64,000 bases of DNA, from the NCBI GenBank assembly GCA_910577195.1, contig CAJTLP010000004.1, forward strand, positions 248,001-312,000, read 5' to 3'. The notes under the pieces were generated by a model. That model had not been told where the DNA came from. It made no database searches and saw nothing but the letters and a program-made list of their open reading frames with translations. Of this stretch, positions 51,271 to 60,428 are shown piece after piece. Source of the DNA: an uncultured Eubacterium sp. (lineage in GTDB: Bacteria > Bacillota > Clostridia > Oscillospirales > Acutalibacteraceae). Every line of letters starts with the position of its first letter. Positions within the stretch are counted from its first letter, which is position 1. Both the position numbers and the translations under genes were made by a program.

Positions 51271-51405
51271 ATGGGTTGCGGATGCAATAACAATTTTGGT
51301 TGCGGCGGTTCATCTTGGATCATCATCCTTATCATCATCCTTTTACTCTGCGGCGGCTGTGGCAACGGCGCTTGCGGTAACAACGACTGCGGTTGTGGCT
51401 GCTAA
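51271..51405 (+). CDS. 44-residue Cys/Gly-rich membrane microprotein
   Basis: A short reading frame (MGCGCNNNFGCGGSSW, then a stretch of Ile/Leu, then LCGGCGNGACGNNDCGCGC). A central hydrophobic helix (residues 16-26) separates a Cys/Gly-rich head (Cys 3, 5, 11) and a Cys/Gly-rich tail (Cys 27, 30, 35, 40, 42, 44), nine cysteines in 44 residues. AAAGGGGG lies 8 bases upstream of the ATG, and a terminator follows, so it is likely a real single-gene transcript. It recalls YjcZ-like small sporulation proteins in size and Gly-rich style but is much richer in Cys. Too small for usual gene finders. Confidence 0.7.
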   Translation: MGCGCNNNFGCGGSSWIIILIIILLLCGGCGNGACGNNDCGCGC

Positions 51406-51426
51406 TTGAATTTGCTGAAAATGGGG

Positions 51427-51460
51427 GCACTCGATGTATTGTCGAGTGCTCTTGTTTTTT
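51427..51460 (+). terminator. terminator of the microprotein gene
   Basis: GCACTCGA / TCGAGTGC stem then TCTTGTTTTTT. Confidence 0.8.
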
Positions 51461-51475
51461 GCGTATAAAAATTAA

Positions 51476-51555
51476 AGTCAAAGAAAGTCAAAAAAGTTCT
51501 TGACTTTTTCTGACCTTTGTGCTAATATGATGATAGAAAGTCAAAGAAAGTCAAA
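51476..51555. promoter_or_regulatory. ctsR promoter flanked by two CtsR boxes
   Basis: AGTCAAAGAAAGTCAAA occurs twice, exactly, at 51476-51492 and 51539-51555, each a perfect copy of the CtsR-box form (AGTCAAANANAGTCAAA). Between them lie TTGACT (51500-51505), a 17-nt spacer and TAATAT (51523-51528). Box 1 is just upstream of the -35 and box 2 covers the start region, consistent with autorepression of the ctsR operon. A further partial half-site follows box 2. Confidence 0.92.
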
Positions 51556-51606
51556 GTCAAAAACAAATTTGACTTTAAATTGGCTGACAAAGGAAGTGAT
51601 TGGAAA

Positions 51607-52056
51607 ATGAAGCTAACTGATGTGATTGCTGATATGATTCTTGATATGTTTGATGAAGATACATCCACAGTGCAGATTCAGCGTAATGATTTAGCGGCAC
51701 AGCTTGGCTGTGTACCAAGCCAGATTAATTATGTGATTACGTCAAGATTTACACCTGAGCAGGGGTACCGCATTGAGTCAAGACGAGGCGGCGGAGGCTG
51801 TATTATGATAACACGTGCAGCCAGCAAGGAAAATGCGATTGTCTCGCTGATTAACTCAATCGGCTCTTCCATAGAAGAGAAAAATGCCAAAGCGCATATT
51901 TATAATTTAAACTATCAGGGACTTGTCAGCGATAAGGCAGGACAGATGATGCTTGCTGTGATATCCGACAATAATTTCAGGGGACTGCCCCCACAGGTAA
52001 AGGATACAGTCAGAGCAAGTCAGTTAAAACAGATGCTATTAGCATATATTGATTAG
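51607..52056 (+). CDS. ctsR: transcriptional repressor CtsR
   Basis: A 149-residue protein with the family's N-terminal winged helix (LTDVIADMILDMFDE, NDLAAQLGCVPSQINYVITSRF, YRIESRRGGGGCIMI) and a C-terminal dimerisation/McsB-binding half. It represses class III heat-shock genes. Start placed at ATG 51607 (AAAGGAAGTG upstream); an earlier in-frame TTG would add residues not typical of the family. First gene of ctsR-mcsA-mcsB-clpC, with its own boxes upstream. Confidence 0.96.
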   Translation: MKLTDVIADMILDMFDEDTSTVQIQRNDLAAQLGCVPSQINYVITSRFTPEQGYRIESRRGGGGCIMITRAASKENAIVSLINSIGSSIEEKNAKAHIYNLNYQGLVSDKAGQMMLAVISDNNFRGLPPQVKDTVRASQLKQMLLAYID

Positions 52057-52068
52057 GAGGTATTTATT

Positions 52069-52605
52069 ATGTTATGTCAGCATTGTAATCAAAATGAAGC
52101 AACTACTCATATAAAAAAGAATATAAACGGTAAGCGTGAGGAAATGCACCTTTGCTCCGATTGTGCAAGAGAGCTTGGTGTTATGGAGGAATTCAGAGTT
52201 CCCAGTGTGACTGACTTTTTCGGCGAGAGTTTTCTCGGCAATTTTCTCGGCGCAGGTGTTGCAGCAATGAATTCCCTTGCAGGGGTTGAAAGATGTTCAA
52301 CCTGCGGCTCTTCCTTTAATGATATTGTTAAGGGCGGACATATTGGCTGCAGTGATTGCTACGATAAATTTGCAGATCGTCTTGAGCCGTCAATCCGTAA
52401 AATTCACGGCAAGACAAAGCATATAGGCAAGTTTATTTCATATGATGAAAGCAATGAGCCTGAAAAGGCAGAAAGTAAGAAAGCAACGGATGAGCTTGAA
52501 CAGCTTAATGAACAGCTGCAGAAAGCAATTTCCGAACAGCGTTTTGAAGATGCTGCAGTACTCAGAGATAAAATAAAAGCCTTGACGGAGGATAATCATG
52601 AATAA
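52069..52605 (+). CDS. mcsA: McsA, activator of protein arginine kinase
   Basis: A 178-residue protein: N-terminal zinc-finger CQHCNQNEATTH...CSDCA, a second CSTCGSS...CSDCYD pair, and a C-terminal UVR motif (LNEQLQKAISEQRFEDAAVLRDKI). McsA stimulates McsB and stabilises CtsR. 12 bases after ctsR, and overlapping mcsB by 8 bases. Confidence 0.95.
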   Translation: MLCQHCNQNEATTHIKKNINGKREEMHLCSDCARELGVMEEFRVPSVTDFFGESFLGNFLGAGVAAMNSLAGVERCSTCGSSFNDIVKGGHIGCSDCYDKFADRLEPSIRKIHGKTKHIGKFISYDESNEPEKAESKKATDELEQLNEQLQKAISEQRFEDAAVLRDKIKALTEDNHE

Positions 52606-53596
52606 GTGGTATAGCACACAGGGAAACAACTCAGACGTTGTTCTTTCCTCAAAAATAAGACTTGCAAGAAATATCGACAAAGTTCCGTTTCCGTGCAGAA
52701 TGAGTAATGAAGTAAGAAAATCAGTTTGCAAAAAGATTTTTGCAGCAGTTCAGAATTCAAAATTTGCCGGCGAATTTGATTTGATTGAGCTGAATTCACT
52801 CAGCGAGATTGAAAAAATTGCACTTTCCGAAAAGGGCTTTATAAGCCCTGAAATGGCCGGACAGACTATGTATTCTGCTCTGCTGCTTTCAAAGGATGAA
52901 AGCTGCAGCATTATGCTTTGTGAGGAGGACCATATACGTCTTTGTGTTATGGAGGCAGGTGAGGATTTAAAGTCGGCTTATAAAAAAGCAAATGAGCTTG
53001 ATAATGTACTTATTGAGAGCATGAGGATTGCTTTTGACAAGCGTTTGGGCTTTTTAACCTCAAACCCAATGCATCTCGGTACAGGAATGAAGGCTTCGGT
53101 TGCACTTCATCTTCCTGCAATAAGTGAAAGAAAAATGATAAGCACATTAAGCTCAATGGTCGGAAAGCTGGGCTTTTCCATAAAGCCTTTATTCTCAGGC
53201 AACGGTGCTTTTTATGAACTGTCAAATGAAATCAGTCTCGGCATTACAGAGGAAAGTGCCCTTGATAATCTCGGTGCAATCTGTGAGCAGATTATCATTC
53301 AGGAAAGAAAGTTCAGAAATGAACTTATGGAATATGCTGATTTTGAGGATAAAATATTCCGCGCAATGGGCACACTTAAAATGGCAAGAAAGCTTACCAC
53401 GAAGGAATTTCTTGAGCTGATATCCCTTGCACGTCTCGGCGTATCCATGAACAGCTTTGATATCAGCTATGAAAAAATCGGAAATATGATTCATTCACTC
53501 GGCACAGCATCAATCATATCTCAGGCAGAGACAGAGTTTTCTGTTGATGATGCAGACAGAATGCGTGCCCAGTATGTGAGAGAAAATATAGAATAG
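52598..53596 (+). CDS. mcsB: protein arginine kinase McsB, active-site Cys replaced
   Basis: A 332-residue phosphagen-kinase-fold enzyme. SSKIRLARNI (nucleotide-binding arginines), CEEDHIRL and LGTGMKASVALHLPA are conserved. The active-site cysteine of guanidino kinases, in the segment TSCPTNxGTG of bacterial McsB, is absent: the segment here reads TSNPMHLGTG, with Asn156 at that place. The C-terminal RDIRRA pArg-binding segment is also not obvious (DDADRMRA). McsB marks proteins for ClpCP and inactivates CtsR. Whether this copy is active is open. Confidence 0.93.
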   Translation: MNKWYSTQGNNSDVVLSSKIRLARNIDKVPFPCRMSNEVRKSVCKKIFAAVQNSKFAGEFDLIELNSLSEIEKIALSEKGFISPEMAGQTMYSALLLSKDESCSIMLCEEDHIRLCVMEAGEDLKSAYKKANELDNVLIESMRIAFDKRLGFLTSNPMHLGTGMKASVALHLPAISERKMISTLSSMVGKLGFSIKPLFSGNGAFYELSNEISLGITEESALDNLGAICEQIIIQERKFRNELMEYADFEDKIFRAMGTLKMARKLTTKEFLELISLARLGVSMNSFDISYEKIGNMIHSLGTASIISQAETEFSVDDADRMRAQYVRENIE

Positions 53597-53641
53597 GATA
53601 TAATTTATATAGTTATGTCCTGTTGATATGGAGGTATAACT

Positions 53642-56065
53642 ATGTACAGATTTAATTATTTTACACAAAAATCAAATGATGCATTAAATCTTGCCATTAA
53701 AGCGGCAGAAAATTTAGGGCATAATTATGTCGGCAGTGAGCATATACTGCTCGGTCTTATCAGGGTCGGAGCGGGCACTGCATACTCTGTTCTTGACGGC
53801 AAGGGTATAACATCAGATGATGTTGAAAAATTTATTTTACAGAATATCGGTGCAGGCAATCCCACAAGATTAACGCCTGATGATTTTACGCCGAGAAGCA
53901 AAAGAGTCCTTGATACGGCTTTTCAGCTTGCTCGAGGAATGCTTCACAGCTTTGTCGATACAGAGCATATTCTTATGGCACTGCTGCAGGAGGGTGATTC
54001 CTATGCCGTAAAATTTGTCAATTCAATGGGTATAGATGAAAACCAGTTGTTTGAAGAGATTGTAGCCTCTGTAGGACGCGGTAATACAAGACCGAATGAA
54101 ACCGGCAGAAGAGGAAAAAACGGAAAATCCAAAACACCTACCCTTGATGAGTTTGGAAAGGACCTGACAGCCATTGCAAAAGAGGGAAAGATTGACCCTG
54201 TAATCGGCAGGGAGGAAGAGATTCAGCGTGTTATTCAGATTCTTTCACGCCGTACAAAAAATAACCCTTGTCTTATTGGCGAGCCCGGTGTGGGTAAAAC
54301 TGCCATTGCTGAGGGACTGGCACTGAAAATTGTTCGTGATGAGGTGCCGGAACTGCTTGCAGGTAAGAAGATAGTTGCTCTCGATTTAACCTCAATGGTT
54401 GCAGGTACAAAGTATCGCGGTGATTTTGAGGAGCGTATTAAGAAAGCAATGGACGAGGTAAGGAATGCAAAGGACGTTATCCTGTTCATTGATGAGGTGC
54501 ATACCATTATGGGTGCAGGTGCAGCTGAGGGTGCAACCGATGCCGCCAATATTCTTAAGCCTGCACTAGCACGCGGTGAAATTCAGGTTATCGGTGCAAC
54601 TACAATTGATGAATACAGGAAAAATATTGAAAAGGATGCGGCTCTTGAAAGACGTTTTCAGCCTGTTACTGTAGGTGAGCCTACGGAGGATGAGGCAATT
54701 GAAATCCTTAAGGGTATACGTGATAAATATGAGGCACACCATAAGGTTAAGATTTCCGACGATGCGATTGTTAATGCGGTAAAAATGTCCTCAAGATATA
54801 TTGCAGACAGATTTTTGCCTGATAAAGCAATTGACCTTATTGATGAGGCTGCATCACGTGTAAGGCTTAAGGCTTACACCGTTCCTGACAATCTTAAGGA
54901 AATGGAAAAGGAGCTTAAATCCCTTGAGGAAGAAAAGGCATCTGCAGTAAGAGCTCAGGATTTTGAACAGGCTGCCATTATCAGGGATAAGGAAAATACG
55001 CTGAAAACCCTTTTAGATGAAGAAAAGGAGAAGTGGAAAAACCTTTCCTCACATCAGGTGAGGGAAATCTCAACAGAGGATATAGCATCTGTTGTTTCCT
55101 CCTGGACAGGTATACCTGCAACACAGCTGACTAAGGAAGAGGCTGAAAGACTTCTGAATATGGAAAAGCTTCTGCACGAAAGAATCGTTGGCCAGGACAA
55201 GGCGGTTTCAGGTGTGGCAAGGGCAATCCGACGCGGCAGGGCAGGACTTAAAAATCCAAAGCGTCCTATAGGCTCATTTATATTCTTAGGTCCTACAGGT
55301 GTAGGTAAAACAGAGCTTTGCAAGACTTTGGCTGAAACGATGTTCGGCGATGAAGAGGCGATTATAAAGCTTGATATGTCCGAATATATGGAAAAGCATA
55401 CCGTGTCAAAGCTTATCGGCTCACCTCCCGGCTATGTCGGCTTTGATGAGGGCGGACAGCTGACCGAAAAAATCAGAAGAAAGCCGTATTCCGTCGTCCT
55501 GTTTGATGAGATTGAGAAAGCACATCCGGATGTTTTCAATATGCTGTTACAGATACTTGAGGATGGCGTGCTGACAGATTCACAGGGACGAAAGGTCAGC
55601 TTTAAAAACGCTGTGATTATTATGACCTCAAATGTTGGTGCATCAAAAATTACTGATCCAAAATCAGCACTGGGATTTGGCGGTGATGATAAAAACGAAA
55701 ACGAGAGTATTGAAAAGCTTGTGATGGCTGACCTTAAAGCAACCTTCAAGCCGGAGTTTCTGAACCGAGTTGATGAAATCATTGTATTCAAGCAGCTTGA
55801 AAAAGAGGATATTGAGGAGATTGCGAGACGTATGCTGTCCTCTTTGAAAAAACAGGTAGAGCAGCTTGGTACAGAGGTGGTTTTCACAGATGAGGCTATT
55901 TCGGCGATTGCCGACGCAGGCTTTGACAAGGTGTACGGTGCACGTCCGCTCAGACGTGCTATTCAGACCAAAATTGAGGATAAGCTTTCAGAGCTGATTC
56001 TTGAAAATAAGCTTGGTGAAAAATGCACGGTCGATTATAAAGACGGTGAATTTATATTTGAATAA
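53642..56065 (+). CDS. clpC: ATP-dependent Clp protease ATP-binding subunit ClpC
   Basis: An 807-residue HSP100 protein: an N-terminal double-repeat domain (about 1-145), the first AAA+ module with GEPGVGKTA and a coiled-coil M-domain with a UVR motif (about 430-450, [13 protein letters not shown]), and the second AAA+ module with [10 protein letters not shown] conserved [12 protein letters not shown] lies in the second module. It unfolds substrates for ClpP. It starts 45 bases after mcsB behind GGAGGT and is the last gene of the operon. Confidence 0.97.
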   Translation: MYRFNYFTQKSNDALNLAIKAAENLGHNYVGSEHILLGLIRVGAGTAYSVLDGKGITSDDVEKFILQNIGAGNPTRLTPDDFTPRSKRVLDTAFQLARGMLHSFVDTEHILMALLQEGDSYAVKFVNSMGIDENQLFEEIVASVGRGNTRPNETGRRGKNGKSKTPTLDEFGKDLTAIAKEGKIDPVIGREEEIQRVIQILSRRTKNNPCLIGEPGVGKTAIAEGLALKIVRDEVPELLAGKKIVALDLTSMVAGTKYRGDFEERIKKAMDEVRNAKDVILFIDEVHTIMGAGAAEGATDAANILKPALARGEIQVIGATTIDEYRKNIEKDAALERRFQPVTVGEPTEDEAIEILKGIRDKYEAHHKVKISDDAIVNAVKMSSRYIADRFLPDKAIDLIDEAASRVRLKAYTVPDNLKEMEKELKSLEEEKASAVRAQDFEQAAIIRDKENTLKTLLDEEKEKWKNLSSHQVREISTEDIASVVSSWTGIPATQLTKEEAERLLNMEKLLHERIVGQDKAVSGVARAIRRGRAGLKNPKRPIGSFIFLGPTGVGKTELCKTLAETMFGDEEAIIKLDMSEYMEKHTVSKLIGSPPGYVGFDEGGQLTEKIRRKPYSVVLFDEIEKAHPDVFNMLLQILEDGVLTDSQGRKVSFKNAVIIMTSNVGASKITDPKSALGFGGDDKNENESIEKLVMADLKATFKPEFLNRVDEIIVFKQLEKEDIEEIARRMLSSLKKQVEQLGTEVVFTDEAISAIADAGFDKVYGARPLRRAIQTKIEDKLSELILENKLGEKCTVDYKDGEFIFE

Positions 56066-56095
56066 GCACTCCTGATTAAATATAAATTTTTATTA

Positions 56096-56141
56096 AATAA
56101 AGCAGATGCTTTCATCAAGGAAAGCACCTGCTTATTTTTTG
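56096..56141 (+). terminator. terminator of the ctsR operon
   Basis: AAGCAG-TGCTTTC / GAAAGCA-CTGCTT stem (one mismatch) followed by TATTTTTT. Confidence 0.85.
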
Positions 56142-56225
56142 TAAATTTGTCAGATTGATTTAATGATTTTCTTATTGTATAATGTGGGTGTATCATAATC
56201 TTGTCAGAGGAGGAATGCCTTATTG

Positions 56226-57107
56226 ATGAATAAAGTAAAAGGCTTTTTTGCTGAAAGGATTTCGTATTTAATGACAAAGCCGTTATTTTCAAAATGCAGG
56301 AATTCCATACATTCACCTGATAAAAGCAAACGCCTTGATATCAGTGGCATGAAGCTTGTATTTGAAGATGATTTTGACAAGGAGCTTGACCGCTCTGTGT
56401 GGAAAACAACTGCCGATCGTCCTGAAAGACGTAGTGGATATTGGTCAGATGAGCAGTGTTTTACCGAAAACGGAAATCTCATTATACGTACCGAGTATAA
56501 GAAAAACGGTAAATATGGTGACGGTTGGTATACAGGCACATGCTCAACACAGGGTTTAAGTGAATATAAGTACGGCTATTTTGAAGTGAAATGCAAGGCT
56601 CCTGCGGCTGAAGGACTGTGGAGCGCATTCTGGCTTCAGTCGGAATCAATGGCAGATAACAATGGTACTGACGGCGGAAGAGGCGGTGCCGAAATTGATG
56701 TTATGGAATCACCGTATTATAATGATCCTGTCAATACTGCAAATGCTTACCGCAACACAACAATACATACGGTTCATGTTGATGGTTATGGTAAATTATA
56801 TCATAACAAGCGTTCCTATTTTTACCGCCCTGATAAGAATATGTATAACGAATTTAATACCTATGGTTTATTATGGACTGAAAAGGAATATGTATTTTAT
56901 ATAAACGGCAGGGAAACCTGGCGGACGGATTTTGGCGTTTCTCAGGTGCCTGAATTCCTTTGGCTGTCTGTTGAAATTGCAGGTAATGGAAACGCAGACC
57001 CTGAAAACAGAAACAATAAATTTACTTGGGCAGGCGATATACGGAATAATTCTGAGGAGTGTATGCCTGCAGATTTTGTAATTGATTACATAAGAGTGTA
57101 TCAGTGA
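56226..57107 (+). CDS. GH16 family glycoside hydrolase, no obvious signal peptide
   Basis: A 293-residue laminarinase/agarase-fold enzyme: LVFEDDFDKELDRSVW at the domain start, YGYFEVKCKAP, GLWSAFWLQ, and the catalytic EIDVME motif of GH16. VIDYIRVYQ closes the domain. Activity is expected on beta-1,3- or mixed-linkage glucans or galactans; the exact substrate cannot be read. The first 35 residues lack a standard signal peptide (charged, no long hydrophobic core), so it may be cytoplasmic or need another export route. GAGGAGG precedes the start (TTG 56223 or ATG 56226). It is immediately followed by the phosphoesterase/propeller gene. Confidence 0.85.
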   Translation: MNKVKGFFAERISYLMTKPLFSKCRNSIHSPDKSKRLDISGMKLVFEDDFDKELDRSVWKTTADRPERRSGYWSDEQCFTENGNLIIRTEYKKNGKYGDGWYTGTCSTQGLSEYKYGYFEVKCKAPAAEGLWSAFWLQSESMADNNGTDGGRGGAEIDVMESPYYNDPVNTANAYRNTTIHTVHVDGYGKLYHNKRSYFYRPDKNMYNEFNTYGLLWTEKEYVFYINGRETWRTDFGVSQVPEFLWLSVEIAGNGNADPENRNNKFTWAGDIRNNSEECMPADFVIDYIRVYQ

Positions 57108-57127
57108 TGTACAGGAGGATTCATCTG

Positions 57128-59218
57128 ATGAGTAAAAAATATATCATGCTGATTTTAATTCCTGTAGTTATCATTGCGGCGGCAGTGATTATTTTCTTGT
57201 GTGTGCAGGGCGGAGCAGGCGGATATTCCGGAAAGGTAACTGCTGAGGGAAAGCCGCTTGCAAATGTAAGTGTTTCGGACGGCCGAAACGTTGTGAAAAC
57301 AGATGATAACGGATTATTCACATTAAAAGGCTACAGAAAGACACGTTTTATCACAGTGACTGCTCCTGCAGGCTATACAACTGAAAATTACTATATCCCT
57401 GCTGACAAGAGTAAGCATGAGGGCTATGATTTTGATTTGGAAAAGTCGAGCATTGCAGCAGGTGAGGCACACAGCTTCCTCCAGATTTCGGATACTGAAA
57501 TCGGTGAGGACGGAGTAGGCGAATGGGTAAATTATCTTAAGGATATAGCTGAAAATGAAAAACCTGCTTTTTTAATACATACAGGTGATATTTGCTATGA
57601 GCCGGGACTGAAAAAGCATATTGAGGGTATGAATACGGAAAATATGGGCGTTCCTGTCCGTTATACTATCGGTAATCATGATTACGTTGACGGCAAATAT
57701 GGTGAGGAGCTTTTTGAAAGCCTTTACGGTCCTGTCTGGTATTCCTTTGAAGTGGGTAATGTGCATTATATCGTTACACCGTTTCAGACAGGCGGAGACT
57801 ATAAGTCAGGCTACAATAAAAACGACCGTTGGCGCTGGCTTGCAAACGACCTTACAAACACTGATGAAAGTATGAATATCGTTATTTTCAATCATAATGC
57901 ACCGCCGTCGGATGATTATGTGATTTCCTATGATTTAGGCAAAAAGCTTGATTTGAAAGAGCATAATCTGATTGCATGGATTTTCGGTCACTATCATTAT
58001 AATTATATCGAGGAAAATGAGGGTGTGCTCAATATCAGCACGGCACGTCCTGACTGCGGCGGTATTGACTCCTCCGTCAGCGGTGCAAGAATGGTTCATA
58101 TATCAGAGGCTTGGGATATTACAACCGATATGATTTATTATGATTTTAACGGTCCTGCACCTGAGGTTCAGGGTGCAAAATGGTCAGCACAGCTTGACGG
58201 TAACGTTTTATTCTGTAATACAGTTGTTCATGATAACAAGGTGTATGCTGCAACTGTTGATGAGGATTATCCTCGTACCTGCGGTATTTATTGTCTGAAT
58301 CCGATTGACGGCTCTGTTATGTGGAATTTTACCACAAAGAATTCGGTAAAAAATAACATTGTAGTTGAGAATGGCGTGCTCATTGCACAGGATTGTGATG
58401 GCAATGTTTACTGCCTTGATTCCCATAATGGAAGTGAAAAATGGAACACATCCGTTGCACTTGGCAGTTCACTGAATACAAGCAGCGGTATATGCGTTTC
58501 AGACGGTGTTGTTTATACAGGCTGTGCTGCAGCAGTAACTGCGCTTGATATAAACACAGGTGAAAAACTGTGGGAAAACATAAGAAATCACGGAGAGGCA
58601 TCACCGGCTGAATTCGTAACTGTTGGTGACAAGCTGATTGTCAGCTCTCACTGGGATGCACTTGTTGCTTTGGATAAGAATACAGGCAAGGAGCTATGGG
58701 AAAATAAAGACGAGGATATCCGCTTCCGCAGTTCAACCCCTGCTGTTGTTAACGAAAACACACTGCTTGTTGCCGACTCTGATGCAGTTATGCTTGTTGA
58801 TGCAAATACAGGCGAAATTACCTCTAAAACGGATTTTGAGGGCTATAATTTTTCTTCCAGTGCGCAGCCGCTTGTTGCAGGTGATATTGCTTATATTCCT
58901 ACTGCCAATAAAGGACTTGTTATAATGAATCTTAAAAACAACGAGATTGTTAAGGAAGTACAGGTCGGCAAGGCAATGCTGTATACCGCACCATATACCA
59001 GCGGTGATTCAATGACCATTGAGTCCTCTTTGATATCACTTTCTGACGGTTCTCTTCTTTTCGGAGCATCGGACGGTAAACTGTATATTATGTCTGCAGA
59101 CGGTGAAATGACAAAAACATATGATATCGGTGCACCGATATTCGGCAGCGCAGCCGAGTATAACGGAAACATCATTGTGTCCGATTGTTCCGGCAGAGTA
59201 GTATGCCTTGACAGATAA
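57128..59218 (+). CDS. membrane-anchored metallophosphoesterase with PQQ-like beta-propeller
   Basis: A 696-residue surface protein: an N-terminal membrane helix (about 4-26), a small carboxypeptidase-regulatory-like beta-sandwich (about 35-95, VTAEGKPLANVSV), a calcineurin-type phosphoesterase domain (about 105-330, with ISDTE, HTGDICYE, GNHDYVDG, FNHNAPP and GHYHYN), and a PQQ/WD-like propeller (about 340-690; repeats such as LNPIDGSVMWNF, LDSHNGSEKWNT, LDINTGEKLWE, LDKNTGKELWE). The first motif has DTE rather than DxH, so metal ligation may differ. It overlaps the GH16 stop region; ATG 57128 was chosen for the AGGAGG 9 bases upstream. Probably co-expressed with GH16. Confidence 0.85.
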   Translation: MSKKYIMLILIPVVIIAAAVIIFLCVQGGAGGYSGKVTAEGKPLANVSVSDGRNVVKTDDNGLFTLKGYRKTRFITVTAPAGYTTENYYIPADKSKHEGYDFDLEKSSIAAGEAHSFLQISDTEIGEDGVGEWVNYLKDIAENEKPAFLIHTGDICYEPGLKKHIEGMNTENMGVPVRYTIGNHDYVDGKYGEELFESLYGPVWYSFEVGNVHYIVTPFQTGGDYKSGYNKNDRWRWLANDLTNTDESMNIVIFNHNAPPSDDYVISYDLGKKLDLKEHNLIAWIFGHYHYNYIEENEGVLNISTARPDCGGIDSSVSGARMVHISEAWDITTDMIYYDFNGPAPEVQGAKWSAQLDGNVLFCNTVVHDNKVYAATVDEDYPRTCGIYCLNPIDGSVMWNFTTKNSVKNNIVVENGVLIAQDCDGNVYCLDSHNGSEKWNTSVALGSSLNTSSGICVSDGVVYTGCAAAVTALDINTGEKLWENIRNHGEASPAEFVTVGDKLIVSSHWDALVALDKNTGKELWENKDEDIRFRSSTPAVVNENTLLVADSDAVMLVDANTGEITSKTDFEGYNFSSSAQPLVAGDIAYIPTANKGLVIMNLKNNEIVKEVQVGKAMLYTAPYTSGDSMTIESSLISLSDGSLLFGASDGKLYIMSADGEMTKTYDIGAPIFGSAAEYNGNIIVSDCSGRVVCLDR

Positions 59219-59228
59219 TAGGAATGTA

Positions 59229-59264
59229 GAAACCCTTTCAGTTTTAACTGAAAGGGTTTCTTTT
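59229..59264 (+). terminator. terminator of the GH16-phosphoesterase operon
   Basis: GAAACCCTTTCAGTT / AACTGAAAGGGTTTC 15-bp stem followed by a short T tract. Confidence 0.85.
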
Positions 59265-59724
59265 ATATTTCTGCAGGCATAAGCAATATTCCGTTATCTA
59301 AAATATCCACCATACCGTATTTGTACTGACGTACCGAGCCGGGATTCATAATGTAAAGTCCATCATCGTAATTGGTATACTGAACGTGTGTATGACCGAA
59401 AAGGCAGATATCCGCATTCACGGATTTTGCTTTAGCGATAATATTTTCATACCCCATTTTAACACGGTAGGTGTGTCCGTGTGCGAAAAATATTCTTTTG
59501 CCGCTGCATTCAATCAGCTGTTCCTCAGGATAGGAGGAATACCAATCATTATTCCCTGCAACACGGTAATATTTCAGCATCGGATAAACATCAATGACAC
59601 TGTCAAAATCATCATCCATATCACCTAAGAATATGAATAAATCCGCATCTGCCTTATGCATTTCAATGATATCAAAAAGATTCCCCATAGCTTTGTGTGA
59701 ATCGGATATAACCACAATTCTCAT
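59263..59724 (-). CDS. YfcE/MJ0936-type metallophosphoesterase
   Basis: A 153-residue phosphodiesterase of the YfcE group: VISDSHKAMGN (D-x-H), FLGDMDDDFD, VAGNNDW, FFAHGHTY and LFGHTHVQ carry the metal ligands. Such enzymes hydrolyse model phosphodiesters, physiological substrate unknown. Convergent with the preceding operon, sharing its terminator region. Confidence 0.9.
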   Translation of the reverse strand: MRIVVISDSHKAMGNLFDIIEMHKADADLFIFLGDMDDDFDSVIDVYPMLKYYRVAGNNDWYSSYPEEQLIECSGKRIFFAHGHTYRVKMGYENIIAKAKSVNADICLFGHTHVQYTNYDDGLYIMNPGSVRQYKYGMVDILDNGILLMPAEI

Positions 59725-59793
59725 TCATAAAACACCACACTGTTTCATAGATTGTAATAGATAATATTATACAATATAGAGGAGATTTTTTCA

Positions 59794-60033
59794 ATGAATA
59801 ATAATGATTTGAATAAGATGATGAAAAATGCACAGCAGAAAACAGGAATTGATATGCAGAAAATGAAGCAGGCGGCAGACAACGGAAAGCTTGATGATTT
59901 TATAAATAAGAACCTATCCACTGATGCCACAAAGCAGCTGAAAAATGTTTTGTCAAACAAAGAGGCTGCCGAAAAGCTTTTATCTACTCCTCAGGCAAAG
60001 GAGCTAATGAAAAAATTAATGGAAGGTAAGTAA
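59794..60033 (+). CDS. small helical protein of unknown function (1 of 3)
   Basis: A 79-residue, highly charged all-alpha protein (DLNKMMKNAQQKTGIDMQKM, KNVLSNKEAAEKLLSTPQ, LMKKLMEGK). No signal peptide or membrane helix. I do not recognise a family. GAGGAG precedes the ATG. It starts a tight run of three small genes (8-base gap, then a 1-base overlap). Confidence 0.72.
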   Translation: MNNNDLNKMMKNAQQKTGIDMQKMKQAADNGKLDDFINKNLSTDATKQLKNVLSNKEAAEKLLSTPQAKELMKKLMEGK

Positions 60034-60041
60034 TAAAAGAT

Positions 60042-60428
60042 ATGGAGAATCTTAATGAAATTATTAACAGCTTAAGTGCTGATGATATAGATATGCTCAA
60101 GGGTGTCGCCTCATCTATCTTAGGTGAGGAGGCACAGAAGAACGCACAGCCGGCTCAGCAGGGCAATAATACCAATAATAATTCAGGTGGTATACCTGAT
60201 ATTTCAAATGCACTTGCACTGGGGAACAGCTTTGATAATATTGATTTTGATATGCTGATGAAAGCGAAAACCATATTTGAAAAAATGAATAATACGAAAA
60301 GCAAGAATGCAGATTTAATAATGGCACTTAAGCCACACCTTAATCCTGATAAACAGAACAGGGCTGATCAGGCTTTGAGGATATTAAAGCTGTTTGAAGT
60401 TCTTCCGCTTTTGAGGGAGTTGTTTTGA
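60042..60428 (+). CDS. small protein with Gln/Asn-rich linker, unknown function (2 of 3)
   Basis: A 128-residue protein: an N-terminal helical part (ENLNEIINSLSADDIDML), a low-complexity linker (about 33-50, rich in Gln, Asn and Gly), and a C-terminal helical part (LMKAKTIFEKMNNTKSKN, LKPHLNPDKQNRADQALRI, FEVLPLLRELF). No signal or membrane helix. Family not recognised. It overlaps the next gene by one base. Confidence 0.72.
   Translation: MENLNEIINSLSADDIDMLKGVASSILGEEAQKNAQPAQQGNNTNNNSGGIPDISNALALGNSFDNIDFDMLMKAKTIFEKMNNTKSKNADLIMALKPHLNPDKQNRADQALRILKLFEVLPLLRELF

Noticed and set aside
55432..55929. Minus-strand open frame of 165 codons
   Set aside because: Ser/Phe-rich translation antisense to clpC, typical of a complementary-strand artefact.
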